NCBI GenBank assembly: GCA_913030605.1
Contig: CAJWEZ010000032.1
Span: forward strand, 1-50,538
Direction of reading: 5' to 3'
DNA from: an uncultured Spirochaeta sp.
GTDB taxonomy: Bacteria > Spirochaetota > Spirochaetia > DSM-27196 > Alkalispirochaetaceae
Length of the DNA: 50,538 nucleotides
Below, one piece after another: positions 15,711 to 23,456 of this stretch (position 1 is its first letter; each line of letters begins with the position of its first letter). The notes under the pieces are model-generated. The model was not told where the DNA came from and did not search any database. It saw nothing but the letters and a program-made list of their open reading frames with translations. The position numbers and the translations under genes are program-made.

Positions 15711-15921
15711 CCGGGTCTTCCTCCTCGATTTCGATCAGGCGTCGCCGAACCACGACGACGATCAGCGCAAGAAACAGCAGCGTCAGCGCCAGCACGACCG
15801 CCTGTCCCACCCATCCCCCGGGGATCATGCGGAACACCAGGAAATACGCCGACCCCGCGGCCGCGATCAGAAACCCCACGATCAGTCCGATAATCACCGG
15901 CGTGAATGGTCTGTCAGCCAT
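15691..15921 (-). CDS. Small two-helix membrane protein
   Basis: 76 residues with two predicted membrane helices (about 8-30 and 37-58), a basic RRR after the second, and an acidic C-terminus (EIEEEDPDDYRKY). No family recognised. Its 3' end overlaps the YbjQ start by 20 bases, so the pair is likely functionally linked. No ribosome-binding site precedes the ATG; a TAGACT box ends 6 bases upstream. Confidence 0.75.
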   Translation of the reverse strand: MADRPFTPVIIGLIVGFLIAAAGSAYFLVFRMIPGGWVGQAVVLALTLLFLALIVVVVRRRLIEIEEEDPDDYRKY

Positions 15922-15958
15922 GGCGACAGTCTACGCCCGCCGCGGTATCTTCACAAGC
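15922..15958. promoter_or_regulatory. Two overlapping divergent leaderless-type promoters in 37 bp
   Basis: Minus strand: TTGTGA, 17 bases, TAGACT, 6 bases, ATG (15921). Plus strand: GCGACA (15923-15928), 17 bases, TATCTT (15946-15951), 7 bases, ATG (15959). Both complete promoters fit in the 37-base gap and occupy the same DNA, so they should compete for polymerase. Neither side leaves room for a leader or a ribosome-binding site. Confidence 0.65.
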
Positions 15959-16702
15959 ATGACCGGTTGGAGCAGTCTGCGCACGGTAGCGGTCCTCGTG
16001 GCGATCATCGCGCTGGGTCCCGCGGATCGTGCCAGCGCCGTACCGGCGTTCGACATGGGAAACGTACCTCCGGGACACGAGATCGCGGTGTTTGCCGGCG
16101 GGTGCTTCTGGTGCATGCAGCCACCGTTCGACCCGCTCCCCGGCGTCCACGACACGATCGTGGGCTACACCGGCGGCGCCCTCGAAAACCCGACCTACCG
16201 AATGGTGTCGTGGACCGAGACGGGGCACTACGAGAGTGTCCTGGTGATATACGATCCGCTGCAGGTGGGGTACCGCGACCTGCTGCGCGCGTTCTGGGTC
16301 AACATCAACCCCCTCGACGCGACGGGGCAGTTCTGCGATCGCGGAACCAGCTACCGCAGCGCCGTGTTCGCCGCCACGCCGGCGCAGGCACGGATCGCCG
16401 GCGAGAGCCTCCGCGCCCTGATCCAGTCGGGGTGGGCGGATCAGTTCGATCGCCCGATCGCGACGCCGGTCATCCCGCTGGACACATTCTGGGTGGCGGA
16501 GGACTACCACCAGGACTACGCCCGACGGCGCCCCTTCAGTTACGGCTACTACCGGTCCCGGTGCGGACGCGATGCGCGCCTGCGGATTCTCTGGGGACCG
16601 GAGGAGAGCCGGGATCAGCGGATTCGTGACCTGCTGGACGAACCGGTCACGGATAGTCGATCCGGAGGAGACGACTCCGTCGCGCCTCCAGAGGAACGCT
16701 GA
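15959..16702 (+). CDS. msrA: Exported peptide methionine sulfoxide reductase MsrA (copy 1)
   Basis: 247 residues. Signal peptide at residues 1-27 (ending DRASA), so it should repair oxidised methionine in periplasmic proteins. The catalytic cysteine is Cys49 in FAGGCFWCMQPPFD. GYTGG, PTYRMVS, TGHYESVLVIYDP (conserved His/Glu), NINPLDATGQFCDRGTSYRS and AEDYHQDY are all family motifs. A C-terminal Cys in SRCGRDARL matches the resolving cysteine of this subclass. The C-terminal 25 residues are extra and overlap the convergent glucosidase gene by 56 bases. A second copy lies at 21599-22237. Confidence 0.93.
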   Translation: MTGWSSLRTVAVLVAIIALGPADRASAVPAFDMGNVPPGHEIAVFAGGCFWCMQPPFDPLPGVHDTIVGYTGGALENPTYRMVSWTETGHYESVLVIYDPLQVGYRDLLRAFWVNINPLDATGQFCDRGTSYRSAVFAATPAQARIAGESLRALIQSGWADQFDRPIATPVIPLDTFWVAEDYHQDYARRRPFSYGYYRSRCGRDARLRILWGPEESRDQRIRDLLDEPVTDSRSGGDDSVAPPEER

Positions 16703-18608
16703 CCCGCCCGGGCGTCACCACTACGGGGTCCTCGTCCCGGGGAATCACGTCCCGGAACGTTGCCGTTCCGCCGTCGCCGAAGAGCTCCCCGGGACGTACA
16801 AGGGGCCCGGGGGAGAACGCGACCGTGCCGCGGTCGGCGCGGCGGTTGAGCACGAGCAGAAACGCGCGGCGGTGGCGTACGCTGATACGCGCCGCCACCA
16901 GACTCTCATCGTCGGCGGCGATGACCCGGAATGCGCCGGTCCTCATCGCCGGATCGCCGGACTTGAGCCGCGCAAGGGTCCTGTACAGTGTCCGGAACCG
17001 TCGATCCCACCTGGCGGGGTCCCACTCCATCGGGTAGCGACAGCCTTCTACGCTACGGGCGTGTCCGGCGAGTCCCACCTCGTCTCCATACCAGATGCTG
17101 GGAGCACCCGGCAGCAGGAACTGCAGCATCACGATGCCGCGGTAGATCTCCCAGGAGAACACCTCCCTGTGGTGGTGCACCCGGTGGATATCGTGGGTAT
17201 CAAGAACGTTGAGCTGACTGTGCTGAATCGCGCCGGCCAGACGACTCCCGTGCTGCACGATCATCTGCGCGAGCTCCCGTCCGCCGAACGTACGTCCGCC
17301 CTCCGCCGCCGCGCTCCGGGGCGGATAATGCGGATAGTCGTGTTCGAAGCGCGAGAGTTCCCCGGCCCAACGACGCAGTGGACTGCCGCATCCGACGTAA
17401 TTCATGGCGCCGTCCCACTGGTCGCCGAGGAGGTAGTCGACCGCGTCCTCCCAGTGTTCGCCGACAATCCACGCCTCGGGGTTGGTCTCCTTGACCGCAC
17501 GGCGTACGGCGCGCCAGATCTCGTGACCGAACTGGTCGCGCCCACGACGTCCCGTCTGGTTGGCCACGTCAAAGCGCCATCCATCGATTCGCCACGGGTC
17601 CCTGAGCCAGCGACGGACGACTGCATCGGGGCGGCCCCAGATCTCGTCTCGGAGCTCGGTACTGGTGTAGTTCAACTGCGGAAGCGTGGGAACGCCGTGC
17701 CAGAACGCCACGCTGCCATCGTCGTTGTGGTAGTAAAACGCCGCCTCGCGGCTGTCCGGGTCGTCCTGCGCCCGTCGGAACCATGGGTGGTCGCTTCCGG
17801 TGTGGTTGATCGATACGTCAACCACCAGTCGCATACCCCGGGCGTGCATTTCCGTCGCCAGGCGCTCCAGGGCCGCGTCACCGCCAAGCGCTTCATCAAC
17901 GGACCGGTAATCGATGCAGTCGTAGCGGTGCGTGGTTCGGGCGGCGAAAATGGGGGTCACGTATACCGCCGTGACCCCGAGATCCTGCAGGTAGTCCAGG
18001 CGCTGTCGGATACCCTCCAGGTCTCCGTTGAAGAAGTCCTGGCATCTGCCGTCGGCGAACTCCAGCGGCTCCTGGTCCCAATCGAGGACGAGCGGGTGAC
18101 CACCGTCGAACTCGTACTCCGCCGGGCGCCGCCCTGCGTTCGGGTCTCCCTTCGCGAACCGGTCGGGGAAAATCTGGTAGAACACCGCCCCCGCCACCCA
18201 CTCAGGCACCGTTGCCGCCGGAAGATGAACGAAATCGTGGTCCTCCGTCGGCGGCACGGAGTGCATGCCCAGCTGGGTGTAGAAGTATGGACCGCGATCG
18301 GTCTGCAGGATGAAGTGCCAATGCAACGGCCCCTCCCCGTCGACCGCGAGTGTTCCCCGCCAGCGCCCGTCACCGTCATGGTCCATCGCGACGCGGTGGT
18401 GCGCCCCGTCCCGAATCCGGCGGATCTCGACCGCCCGCACCGGCGCGGTGGCAGGGACGTGAAGACGCACGGTGAGGAGATCGCCAACGCCGGCGTCGAG
18501 CCGATCCACAAACTCCGGCGTGACATCGGATAGAACCGCCGCACCCCACTCGGGAATGCGGTCGGCCGCCAGCGGGTGAAACGGCGGAATGAGGCGGGTG
18601 TTGTCCAA
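16647..18608 (-). CDS. GH13 alpha-glucosidase (maltodextrin glucosidase/neopullulanase-like)
   Basis: 653 residues. Residues 1-130 form an N-terminal beta domain like that of MalZ/neopullulanases. The (beta/alpha)8 barrel starts at FYQIFPDRFAKGDP (about 143-156). Catalytic residues: nucleophile Asp347 in DGWRFDVAN, acid/base Glu384 in VGEHW, and transition-state Asp473 in NVLDTHD. VVDVSINHTG is conserved region I. A C-terminal all-beta domain ends in RLLRIDYP. No signal peptide, so it is cytoplasmic and probably acts on imported maltodextrins. Start is TTG at 18608 with AAGGAG 9 bases upstream. It overlaps msrA tail-to-tail by 56 bases. Confidence 0.9.
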   Translation of the reverse strand: MDNTRLIPPFHPLAADRIPEWGAAVLSDVTPEFVDRLDAGVGDLLTVRLHVPATAPVRAVEIRRIRDGAHHRVAMDHDGDGRWRGTLAVDGEGPLHWHFILQTDRGPYFYTQLGMHSVPPTEDHDFVHLPAATVPEWVAGAVFYQIFPDRFAKGDPNAGRRPAEYEFDGGHPLVLDWDQEPLEFADGRCQDFFNGDLEGIRQRLDYLQDLGVTAVYVTPIFAARTTHRYDCIDYRSVDEALGGDAALERLATEMHARGMRLVVDVSINHTGSDHPWFRRAQDDPDSREAAFYYHNDDGSVAFWHGVPTLPQLNYTSTELRDEIWGRPDAVVRRWLRDPWRIDGWRFDVANQTGRRGRDQFGHEIWRAVRRAVKETNPEAWIVGEHWEDAVDYLLGDQWDGAMNYVGCGSPLRRWAGELSRFEHDYPHYPPRSAAAEGGRTFGGRELAQMIVQHGSRLAGAIQHSQLNVLDTHDIHRVHHHREVFSWEIYRGIVMLQFLLPGAPSIWYGDEVGLAGHARSVEGCRYPMEWDPARWDRRFRTLYRTLARLKSGDPAMRTGAFRVIAADDESLVAARISVRHRRAFLLVLNRRADRGTVAFSPGPLVRPGELFGDGGTATFRDVIPRDEDPVVVTPGRVSVPLEARRSRLLRIDYP

Positions 18609-18634
18609 GGGGAACGCTCCTTGCCGCGAACGGT

Positions 18635-19174
18635 CTATCGCGATGCGCCGGTGCCGATACCGTCGTTGAACGTACGCATCGTCTGGTAACTGTACTCAAG
18701 CGGTGCCCACTGCTGGCCGCGGATCATGACGGCGATGGATGGGACCAGGCTTCCTCCAAGCATCCCCAGTGACAGGATCCGGCCCTGCGTTTCCGGCGGA
18801 AGACCCACGAGCCCCAGATCGACCTGATCGGCGGCGCCGAAGAGTGCGAGCCCACCGAAAAAGGACAGGATGGAGAGCGTCGTGAGTCCGATGTTGACGC
18901 CGCGGTGGACCCTGGCGTTGCGGGCGGCGTCACCGTCTCCCGCAATCTCGAAAAACTCCCGTTCGCTGATCCGCTCGGTCCCATGCATGTGTACCCGCGG
19001 TACGCGGGGTCCGTAGAACAGAACCGTCTGCGGATCCGTAACCGGACGGCCCTCCACCTCGAGGCCGAGGGGACGCAACGCCAGCGCCGCCGCGTCCATT
19101 TCCTGCGCCGGTATCCCGACGGCCACGACCCCGAACCACAACGTCAGGCAGGCGACCAGTGCGCGTTGGATCAT
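18635..19174 (-). CDS. Unknown exported/membrane protein
   Basis: 179 residues. The N-terminus (IQRALVACLTLWFGVVAVGIPAQ) looks like a signal peptide; no clear lipobox. Two hydrophobic segments follow (GLTTLSILSFFGGLALFGAA, about 95-115, and a second around 130-150). No family recognised. It lies 26 bases upstream of the glucosidase on the same strand. ATG at 19174 is preferred over an in-frame TTG at 19192; CACGAT ends 5 bases before it with TGGACA 18 bases further up, a possible leaderless-type promoter. A role in envelope structure is possible but unsupported. Confidence 0.65.
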   Translation of the reverse strand: MIQRALVACLTLWFGVVAVGIPAQEMDAAALALRPLGLEVEGRPVTDPQTVLFYGPRVPRVHMHGTERISEREFFEIAGDGDAARNARVHRGVNIGLTTLSILSFFGGLALFGAADQVDLGLVGLPPETQGRILSLGMLGGSLVPSIAVMIRGQQWAPLEYSYQTMRTFNDGIGTGASR

Positions 19175-19242
19175 GGGCCATCGTGACGCCAAACCCGTTG
19201 ACCTGTCCAGTCCGCATCGCAGCAGATCCCGTCGACGGTTCG

Positions 19243-19271
19243 TTGACCACCCCGACGGGACGATCTAATCT
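19243..19271 (+). promoter_or_regulatory. Leaderless-type promoter of the receiver-kinase gene
   Basis: TTGACC (19243-19248), 17 bases, TAATCT (19266-19271), 6 bases, ATG at 19278. No Shine-Dalgarno sequence. This is one of the cleanest examples in the window. Confidence 0.75.
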
Positions 19272-19277
19272 ACGGTC

Positions 19278-20354
19278 ATGGAACAGGAGAACGTCGCCTC
19301 GGGAGTCACGATTCTGCTCGTGGAAGACGAACCGCTCGCGGCGATCGGTACCGTTGCCGACCTGGAGCGCCGCGGATACTCGGTGTGTCACGTTCCGTCC
19401 ACCGGCGCCGCCCGGGATGCGGTCTCCACCACGTCCGTCGATCTCGTTCTGCTGGACCTCGACCTCGGTCGCGGTGGCGACAGCGCGGCGCTGGCACGCG
19501 AGCTGCTGCACGACCACGCCGTCCCCGTCGTGTTTTACTCGGGGCACAACGACGCCGAAGCCGTGGAACGAATCGGGGATGTCGGCCACTTCGGGTATGT
19601 GACCAAAGACGCGGGGCCCCACGTCCTGGACCAGACGATCCGTATGGCACTGCGCCTGTCACGGGCGATGGCGGCGCAGGCGCGGAGCGAACGACGGGTC
19701 CGGGAGCTCCTCGATGAGCGAACGGAACTCCTGCACGAGGCTCACGCCCGCATCCGCAGCGACATGGATCTCGTCCGGTCGATGCTGTCGGTCCAGCGCT
19801 TCCAGACCTCCGATCCGCAGACGCAGTCCGCCCTCTACGAGGCGGAGCAGCACATGACATTTCTGGGGCGTATCTACGAACGGATCTTCCGCAGTGAGCG
19901 TATGTCCCGCGTCCACCTTCCGGATCTCGTTCACGATCTCCTGCTGGACCTGGAACCCGGCCCGCTCCTCTCGGTCGGTACCACCGGGCCGGAGCGCCCC
20001 CGTCCTCCACGCATCTCACCGTCGGTGGACTCGATCGTCGTTGACCGCGCCGCCTGTGTACCGATCGGGATCATCCTCTGGGAACTCACCGGCAACGCGC
20101 TGCGCCACGCCTTTCCCCACGGCCCGCACGACGAGGTCCAGATCCGGATCCACGCGATCGACGGCGATTGGCTCGAGATCGAGGTCGCCGACAACGGTCG
20201 CGGACTCGCCGCCGGCGGCGCCGACGACCTGCCGGCGGGGTTCGGCCTGTCGCTGGTGCACACGCTGGCGGAGCAGTTCAACGGCACCCTGCGCCTCGAC
20301 GACGGTGAGGGGACACGGGTCCGGGTGACGATGCAGGTCCCGCTTGCCACCTGA
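19278..20354 (+). CDS. Receiver - HisKA_2-type histidine kinase hybrid
   Basis: 358 residues with the receiver first. Residues 10-125 are a receiver domain (phospho-acceptor Asp60 in VLLDLDLG, conserved Lys110). Residues 140-215 are a dimerisation region resembling HisKA_2/HWE kinases: LLHEAHARIRSDMDLVRSML, with candidate phospho-His156. It differs from the usual EVHHRVKNNL. Residues 265-355 are the ATPase: N-box ELTGNALRHAFPHG, VADNGRG, GFGLSLVH. No membrane segment, so it is a soluble phosphorelay protein that would take input from another kinase. First gene of a run with a DUF4174 protein and YaaA. Confidence 0.87.
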   Translation: MEQENVASGVTILLVEDEPLAAIGTVADLERRGYSVCHVPSTGAARDAVSTTSVDLVLLDLDLGRGGDSAALARELLHDHAVPVVFYSGHNDAEAVERIGDVGHFGYVTKDAGPHVLDQTIRMALRLSRAMAAQARSERRVRELLDERTELLHEAHARIRSDMDLVRSMLSVQRFQTSDPQTQSALYEAEQHMTFLGRIYERIFRSERMSRVHLPDLVHDLLLDLEPGPLLSVGTTGPERPRPPRISPSVDSIVVDRAACVPIGIILWELTGNALRHAFPHGPHDEVQIRIHAIDGDWLEIEVADNGRGLAAGGADDLPAGFGLSLVHTLAEQFNGTLRLDDGEGTRVRVTMQVPLAT

Positions 20355-20372
20355 GTCGGGAGGCGGTACTCT
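20344..20372 (+). promoter_or_regulatory. Leaderless-type promoter of the DUF4174 gene
   Basis: TTGCCA (20344-20349), 17 bases, TACTCT (20367-20372), 6 bases, GTG at 20379. The -35 box overlaps the end of the kinase gene. No ribosome-binding site. Confidence 0.7.
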
Positions 20373-20378
20373 GGGCGC

Positions 20379-20786
20379 GTGAAACGTTCCTCCCTTGCGA
20401 TCGCCCTCGGCCTTTTTCTCCTGACAACCGCCGCAGTCAGCGCACAGGCCTTTGCCATCGACGAGTACCGTGGTCATCAGCCGGTGATCGTCGTCTTCGC
20501 GCGAAGCCGCGACGACGTGCGGCCATTCGCGTTCAATCTCGCGGTATCCAGCAACTGGAACCGGGTGTCGGCGCGCAACATCGCCGTGGTTGATGTAGAC
20601 CCGGTCTCCTACGACGTGGACCGAGTTGCGGAGCAACTGGAGCTCGGTGACCTGCCCTTTGCGGTGGTTCTCTTCGCACGCGACGGGACCCGTATCATGA
20701 CCGCACCGTCGGAGGACTCCCTCGACGAGCTCCTCCGGGCACTCGATCTTCACAGTCCCCGAAGCGGTGCGGAGGATCCGTCGTGA
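20379..20786 (+). CDS. Exported DUF4174-like protein
   Basis: 135 residues. Signal peptide MKRSSLAIALGLFLLTTAAVSAQ (GTG start). The mature part has a thioredoxin-like alternation: IDEYRGHQPVIVVFARSRDD, then AVVDVDP, then LPFAVVLFARDGTRIM, and an acidic helix. This order and the HPVIVVFARS start match what I recall of DUF4174, small periplasmic proteins of unknown function. There is no CxxC, so no thiol chemistry is expected. Its TGA overlaps the GTG of yaaA (GTGA), so the two are translationally coupled. That links it to peroxide stress. Confidence 0.7.
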   Translation: MKRSSLAIALGLFLLTTAAVSAQAFAIDEYRGHQPVIVVFARSRDDVRPFAFNLAVSSNWNRVSARNIAVVDVDPVSYDVDRVAEQLELGDLPFAVVLFARDGTRIMTAPSEDSLDELLRALDLHSPRSGAEDPS

Positions 20787-21556
20787 TCGCCATCCTCTCG
20801 CCGGCCAAGACGCTCGATTTCGACGCCGGCGTCGCCACCGACCGCTACTCCCGACCGGAGTTTCTCGACGATGCGGCAGACCTCGCGACGACCGCCGGCA
20901 GCCTCGGTCCCGACGGGCTCGCGGAACTCATGAACATCAACGGCGACCTGGCCCAGCTCAACGCGGAACGCTTCGCCGCCTGGCGGACCGGGCTCCACGA
21001 CAGCCCCGGCGCGGCGCGTCAAGCGATCGCCGTCTTTCGCGGCGAGGTCTATCGCGGTCTGGATGCCGACAGCCTGTCGGAGGACGACTTCGCCTTTGCC
21101 CAGGACCACCTGCGGATACTGTCGGGTCTGTACGGCGTACTCCGGCCCCTGGACCTGATGCTTCCCTACCGCCTCGAGATGGGAATCCGCCTCCGCAACA
21201 GCCGCGGCTCAAGTCTCTACGATTTCTGGGGAGCGCGAATCGCCGAACACCTCAACACTGCGGTCCAGCGCAGCGGGTCCCGGATCCTCGTGAACCTTGC
21301 CTCACAGGAGTACTTCCGCGCGGTGGCCGTCGACGATCTGGAGTGTCCGGTCGTCACACCGCAGTTCAAGGAACGCCGTGACGACGGTCACCTCCGGACG
21401 GTGGCGGTCTACGCAAAACAGCAGCGCGGAAAGATGGCACGCTTCCTTGTCTCCAGGCGGCTCGCGGATGTCGAGGCGCTCAAGGACTACCGCGAGGACG
21501 GGTATCGTTTCGATCCCGCGTCGTCCGACAACAGGACCTGGGTGTTCGTCCGCTGA
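20783..21556 (+). CDS. yaaA: Peroxide stress protein YaaA
   Basis: 257 residues, full length for the YaaA/UPF0246 family (DNA-binding proteins that lower free iron and limit Fenton damage during peroxide stress). Family motifs: IAILSPAKTLDF at the start, DFAFAQDHLRILSGLYGVLRPLD, YRLEMG, YDFWG, VNLASQEYF, and CPVVTPQFKE. GTG at 20783 has GGAGGA 7 bases upstream and overlaps the previous stop. It lies between an exported DUF4174 protein and an exported MsrA, so this stretch reads as an oxidative-stress group. Confidence 0.93.
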   Translation: MIAILSPAKTLDFDAGVATDRYSRPEFLDDAADLATTAGSLGPDGLAELMNINGDLAQLNAERFAAWRTGLHDSPGAARQAIAVFRGEVYRGLDADSLSEDDFAFAQDHLRILSGLYGVLRPLDLMLPYRLEMGIRLRNSRGSSLYDFWGARIAEHLNTAVQRSGSRILVNLASQEYFRAVAVDDLECPVVTPQFKERRDDGHLRTVAVYAKQQRGKMARFLVSRRLADVEALKDYREDGYRFDPASSDNRTWVFVR

Positions 21557-21585
21557 CCCACTCCCCGATGCCTTCCCTGCGGCGG

Positions 21586-21591
21586 TATGTT
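21586..21591 (+). promoter_or_regulatory. -10 box of a leaderless-type promoter (msrA copy 2)
   Basis: TATGTT ends 7 bases before the ATG at 21599. No good -35 box at the usual distance and no ribosome-binding site. Confidence 0.45.
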
Positions 21592-21598
21592 ATGAACC

Positions 21599-22237
21599 AT
21601 GAAAGCGCGAATCCTGTTCTGGACGGTCGTCGCCATCGCCGTTGCCGGTATCGTCCCGTTACTGGCCCAGCAGCCGGCGTACGACTTCTCTGACCTGGCA
21701 CCGGACGAGGCGGCGGCGGTCTTCGCCGGCGGCTGTTTCTGGTGCATGGAACCACCCTACGACGCGATTGACGGGGTCGTCGCGACGATCTCCGGATACA
21801 CCGGCGGTCACGTGGAGAATCCGACCTACCGCCAGGTGTCACGCGGCGGCTCAGGACACTACGAAGCGGTGATCGTCGTCTATCGTCCCGCCGAGGTATC
21901 GTACCGGGAGTTGCTGGATGTGTACTGGGTGAATATCGACCCCCTGGACGCCGGGGGGCAGTTCTGCGACCGCGGATCCAGCTACAGGAGCGCGATCTTC
22001 TACCGAACACCGGAACAGCGACGCGTGGCGGAGGAAAGTCGACGCAGGCTGGAGGAGTCCGGTCGCCTGCGCGGCGAGATCGTCACCGAGATCCTTCCCG
22101 CCGGGGAGTTCTACGTCGCCGAGGAGTACCACCAGGACTACTACATCAAGAACCCGCTGCGGTATCGTACCTACCGTTCCGGCTGCGGTCGTGACGCACG
22201 CCTCGAGTACCTCTGGGGGGCCGACGCGCCGCACTGA
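21599..22237 (+). CDS. msrA: Exported peptide methionine sulfoxide reductase MsrA (copy 2)
   Basis: 212 residues. Signal peptide at residues 1-24 (ILFWTVVAIAVAGIVPLLAQ). Catalytic Cys46 in FAGGCFWCMEPPYD. This copy keeps the glutamate where copy 1 has glutamine. GYTGGHVENPTYRQVS, SGHYEAVIVVYRP, NIDPLDAGGQFCDRGSSYRS, EEYHQDYY and a C-terminal CGRDARLEYLWG with the resolving cysteine are all present. The two copies share the same plan but differ at the tail. Periplasmic methionine repair. It follows yaaA by 42 bases. Confidence 0.94.
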   Translation: MKARILFWTVVAIAVAGIVPLLAQQPAYDFSDLAPDEAAAVFAGGCFWCMEPPYDAIDGVVATISGYTGGHVENPTYRQVSRGGSGHYEAVIVVYRPAEVSYRELLDVYWVNIDPLDAGGQFCDRGSSYRSAIFYRTPEQRRVAEESRRRLEESGRLRGEIVTEILPAGEFYVAEEYHQDYYIKNPLRYRTYRSGCGRDARLEYLWGADAPH

Positions 22238-22318
22238 CCGTCCGCACTGTCCTCCAACACTGACTCGACTCCGCGCGCGGGCCGTCCCGCGGGGTTGGAA
22301 ACATCCTCCGTTTTCCTT

Positions 22319-22348
22319 CACACTCTGGGTATGGGGGAACACGTTTGA
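22319..22348 (+). other. Possible leaderless 5-codon minicistron ahead of the PilZ gene
   Basis: TTGGAA (22295-22300), 18 bases, CACACT (22319-22324), 6 bases, then an ATG at 22331 that opens only MGEHV and stops at 22346-22348. The stop TGA overlaps the TTG at 22345 that opens the PilZ gene (TTGA). The promoter geometry points to the ATG, not to the TTG. Either a tiny coupling cistron precedes the gene or the G-run at 22333-22337 carries an indel that hides the real start. Confidence 0.4.
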
Positions 22349-23145
22349 GCAACGCTGACGGACCGGCGATCGCGCCGGCACCACCTCGCCCCGGTCCGGG
22401 GGGGCGCCCCGGAGGCAGGCGGGTCCTGTTCGTTGACCCGCCCAGCGTCATCCAGGAACAGATGATCCATTTTCTCGTCACGGCGCAGTATGAGGCGGCG
22501 ATCGTCAAGGACCACCGCCGCATCAACGCGGTGCTGCGGGCGTTTCCGGAATCGGTGGTGTACTTCAACATCGACTCGCGCCTGCCACCGGCGGTACTGG
22601 AGCAGATCGTCCGTGCCGTGATCAACGGGCGGTCGCAGCACGGCGCGGAGGTCGGAATCCTCTCGTACAATCCGAACCCGGAGGTGGCGCAGCGCTACCT
22701 GATGGAACTCGGCGCAACCTGTGGCTACGTCATCCTCGAACTGGGGTTCCAGAAGAGCGCCCGTATCATCATCAAGGCGCTGGAGGCCGCTGAGGCACGC
22801 GGCGATCGTCGGTACGTGCGCGTCCGGGTGCCACAGGGCAAGGGCACGTTTCAGATCGATATCGGTGCCGCGGGATATACCGGAGACATTCTCGACATCA
22901 GCGAAGCCGGGATGGCGTGCATCCTCCGCGCCGATCTTCCACCGGGCACCGTCCTCACCGACATCCAGCTCCGACTGTGGGGCAGCATTCTCTCGGTGGG
23001 GGGCCGCATTCATGGCACCCGGCAGACACCGATGGGTCTTGTGTACGTCATCATGTTCGATGAGATCTCCGACAGCCGCAGCCGCGCCAAGCTGTACCAG
23101 TTCCTCCGGCGCGTCATGCAGCACGAGGTGGATCAGCTGCTGTGA
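22345..23145 (+). CDS. PilZ-domain protein with an N-terminal receiver-like domain
   Basis: 266 residues. After a Pro/Gly-rich tail, residues 25-145 alternate like a receiver fold (RRVLFVDPPSVIQEQM, VVYFNIDS, VGILSYNP) but lack the aspartate pattern, so it is probably a degenerate receiver. Residues 150-262 are PilZ: RRYVRVRV (Arg155-Arg159, the RxxxR c-di-GMP motif) and DISEAGM (184-190, the D/NxSxxG motif). Likely a cytoplasmic c-di-GMP receptor acting on motility or envelope functions. Start is an unusual TTG at 22345. The next gene starts inside its stop (GTGA). Confidence 0.85.
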   Translation: MSNADGPAIAPAPPRPGPGGRPGGRRVLFVDPPSVIQEQMIHFLVTAQYEAAIVKDHRRINAVLRAFPESVVYFNIDSRLPPAVLEQIVRAVINGRSQHGAEVGILSYNPNPEVAQRYLMELGATCGYVILELGFQKSARIIIKALEAAEARGDRRYVRVRVPQGKGTFQIDIGAAGYTGDILDISEAGMACILRADLPPGTVLTDIQLRLWGSILSVGGRIHGTRQTPMGLVYVIMFDEISDSRSRAKLYQFLRRVMQHEVDQLL

Positions 23146-23456
23146 CCGATCGCAAATCTATCCTGGAAGCACAGTTCCACGAGTGGGAGCAGGAGTTCGC
23201 TCGACTCCGGATCCGGATCGACGCGGATGCCGACGCCCGCGGCGCGGAAGAACGTCACCGGGATCTGTCGGCACTGCGCGACGCCGTCGACGATCTTCGC
23301 CGGAACAGCCGCGGCGACACCGCCCCCACCGCAGTGAGCGAGGGGGACGACGCGTGGCGGTCCATTACCGCGGGCCTGGACCGTCTGTACGACGGACTTA
23401 CGGCATCCCCGACCCGCGAGCCGCCTGAAGCAGTCCGTACCACTCCTCGCGACTGA
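23142..23456 (+). CDS. Small coiled-coil protein, unknown
   Basis: 104 residues, highly charged, mainly helical, with heptad-like stretches (ILEAQFHEWEQEFARLRIRI and RHRDLSALRDAVDDLRR). No family recognised. GTG at 23142 overlaps the PilZ gene's stop, so it is translationally coupled to the c-di-GMP receptor and may bind it. The 3' end overlaps the convergent aldo/keto reductase gene by 59 bases. Confidence 0.7.
   Translation: MTDRKSILEAQFHEWEQEFARLRIRIDADADARGAEERHRDLSALRDAVDDLRRNSRGDTAPTAVSEGDDAWRSITAGLDRLYDGLTASPTREPPEAVRTTPRD

Noticed and set aside
16572..18533. Plus-strand open frame of 653 codons opposite the GH13 gene
   Set aside because: Same length as the real gene because high third-position GC suppresses antisense stops; the minus strand carries the catalytic triad.
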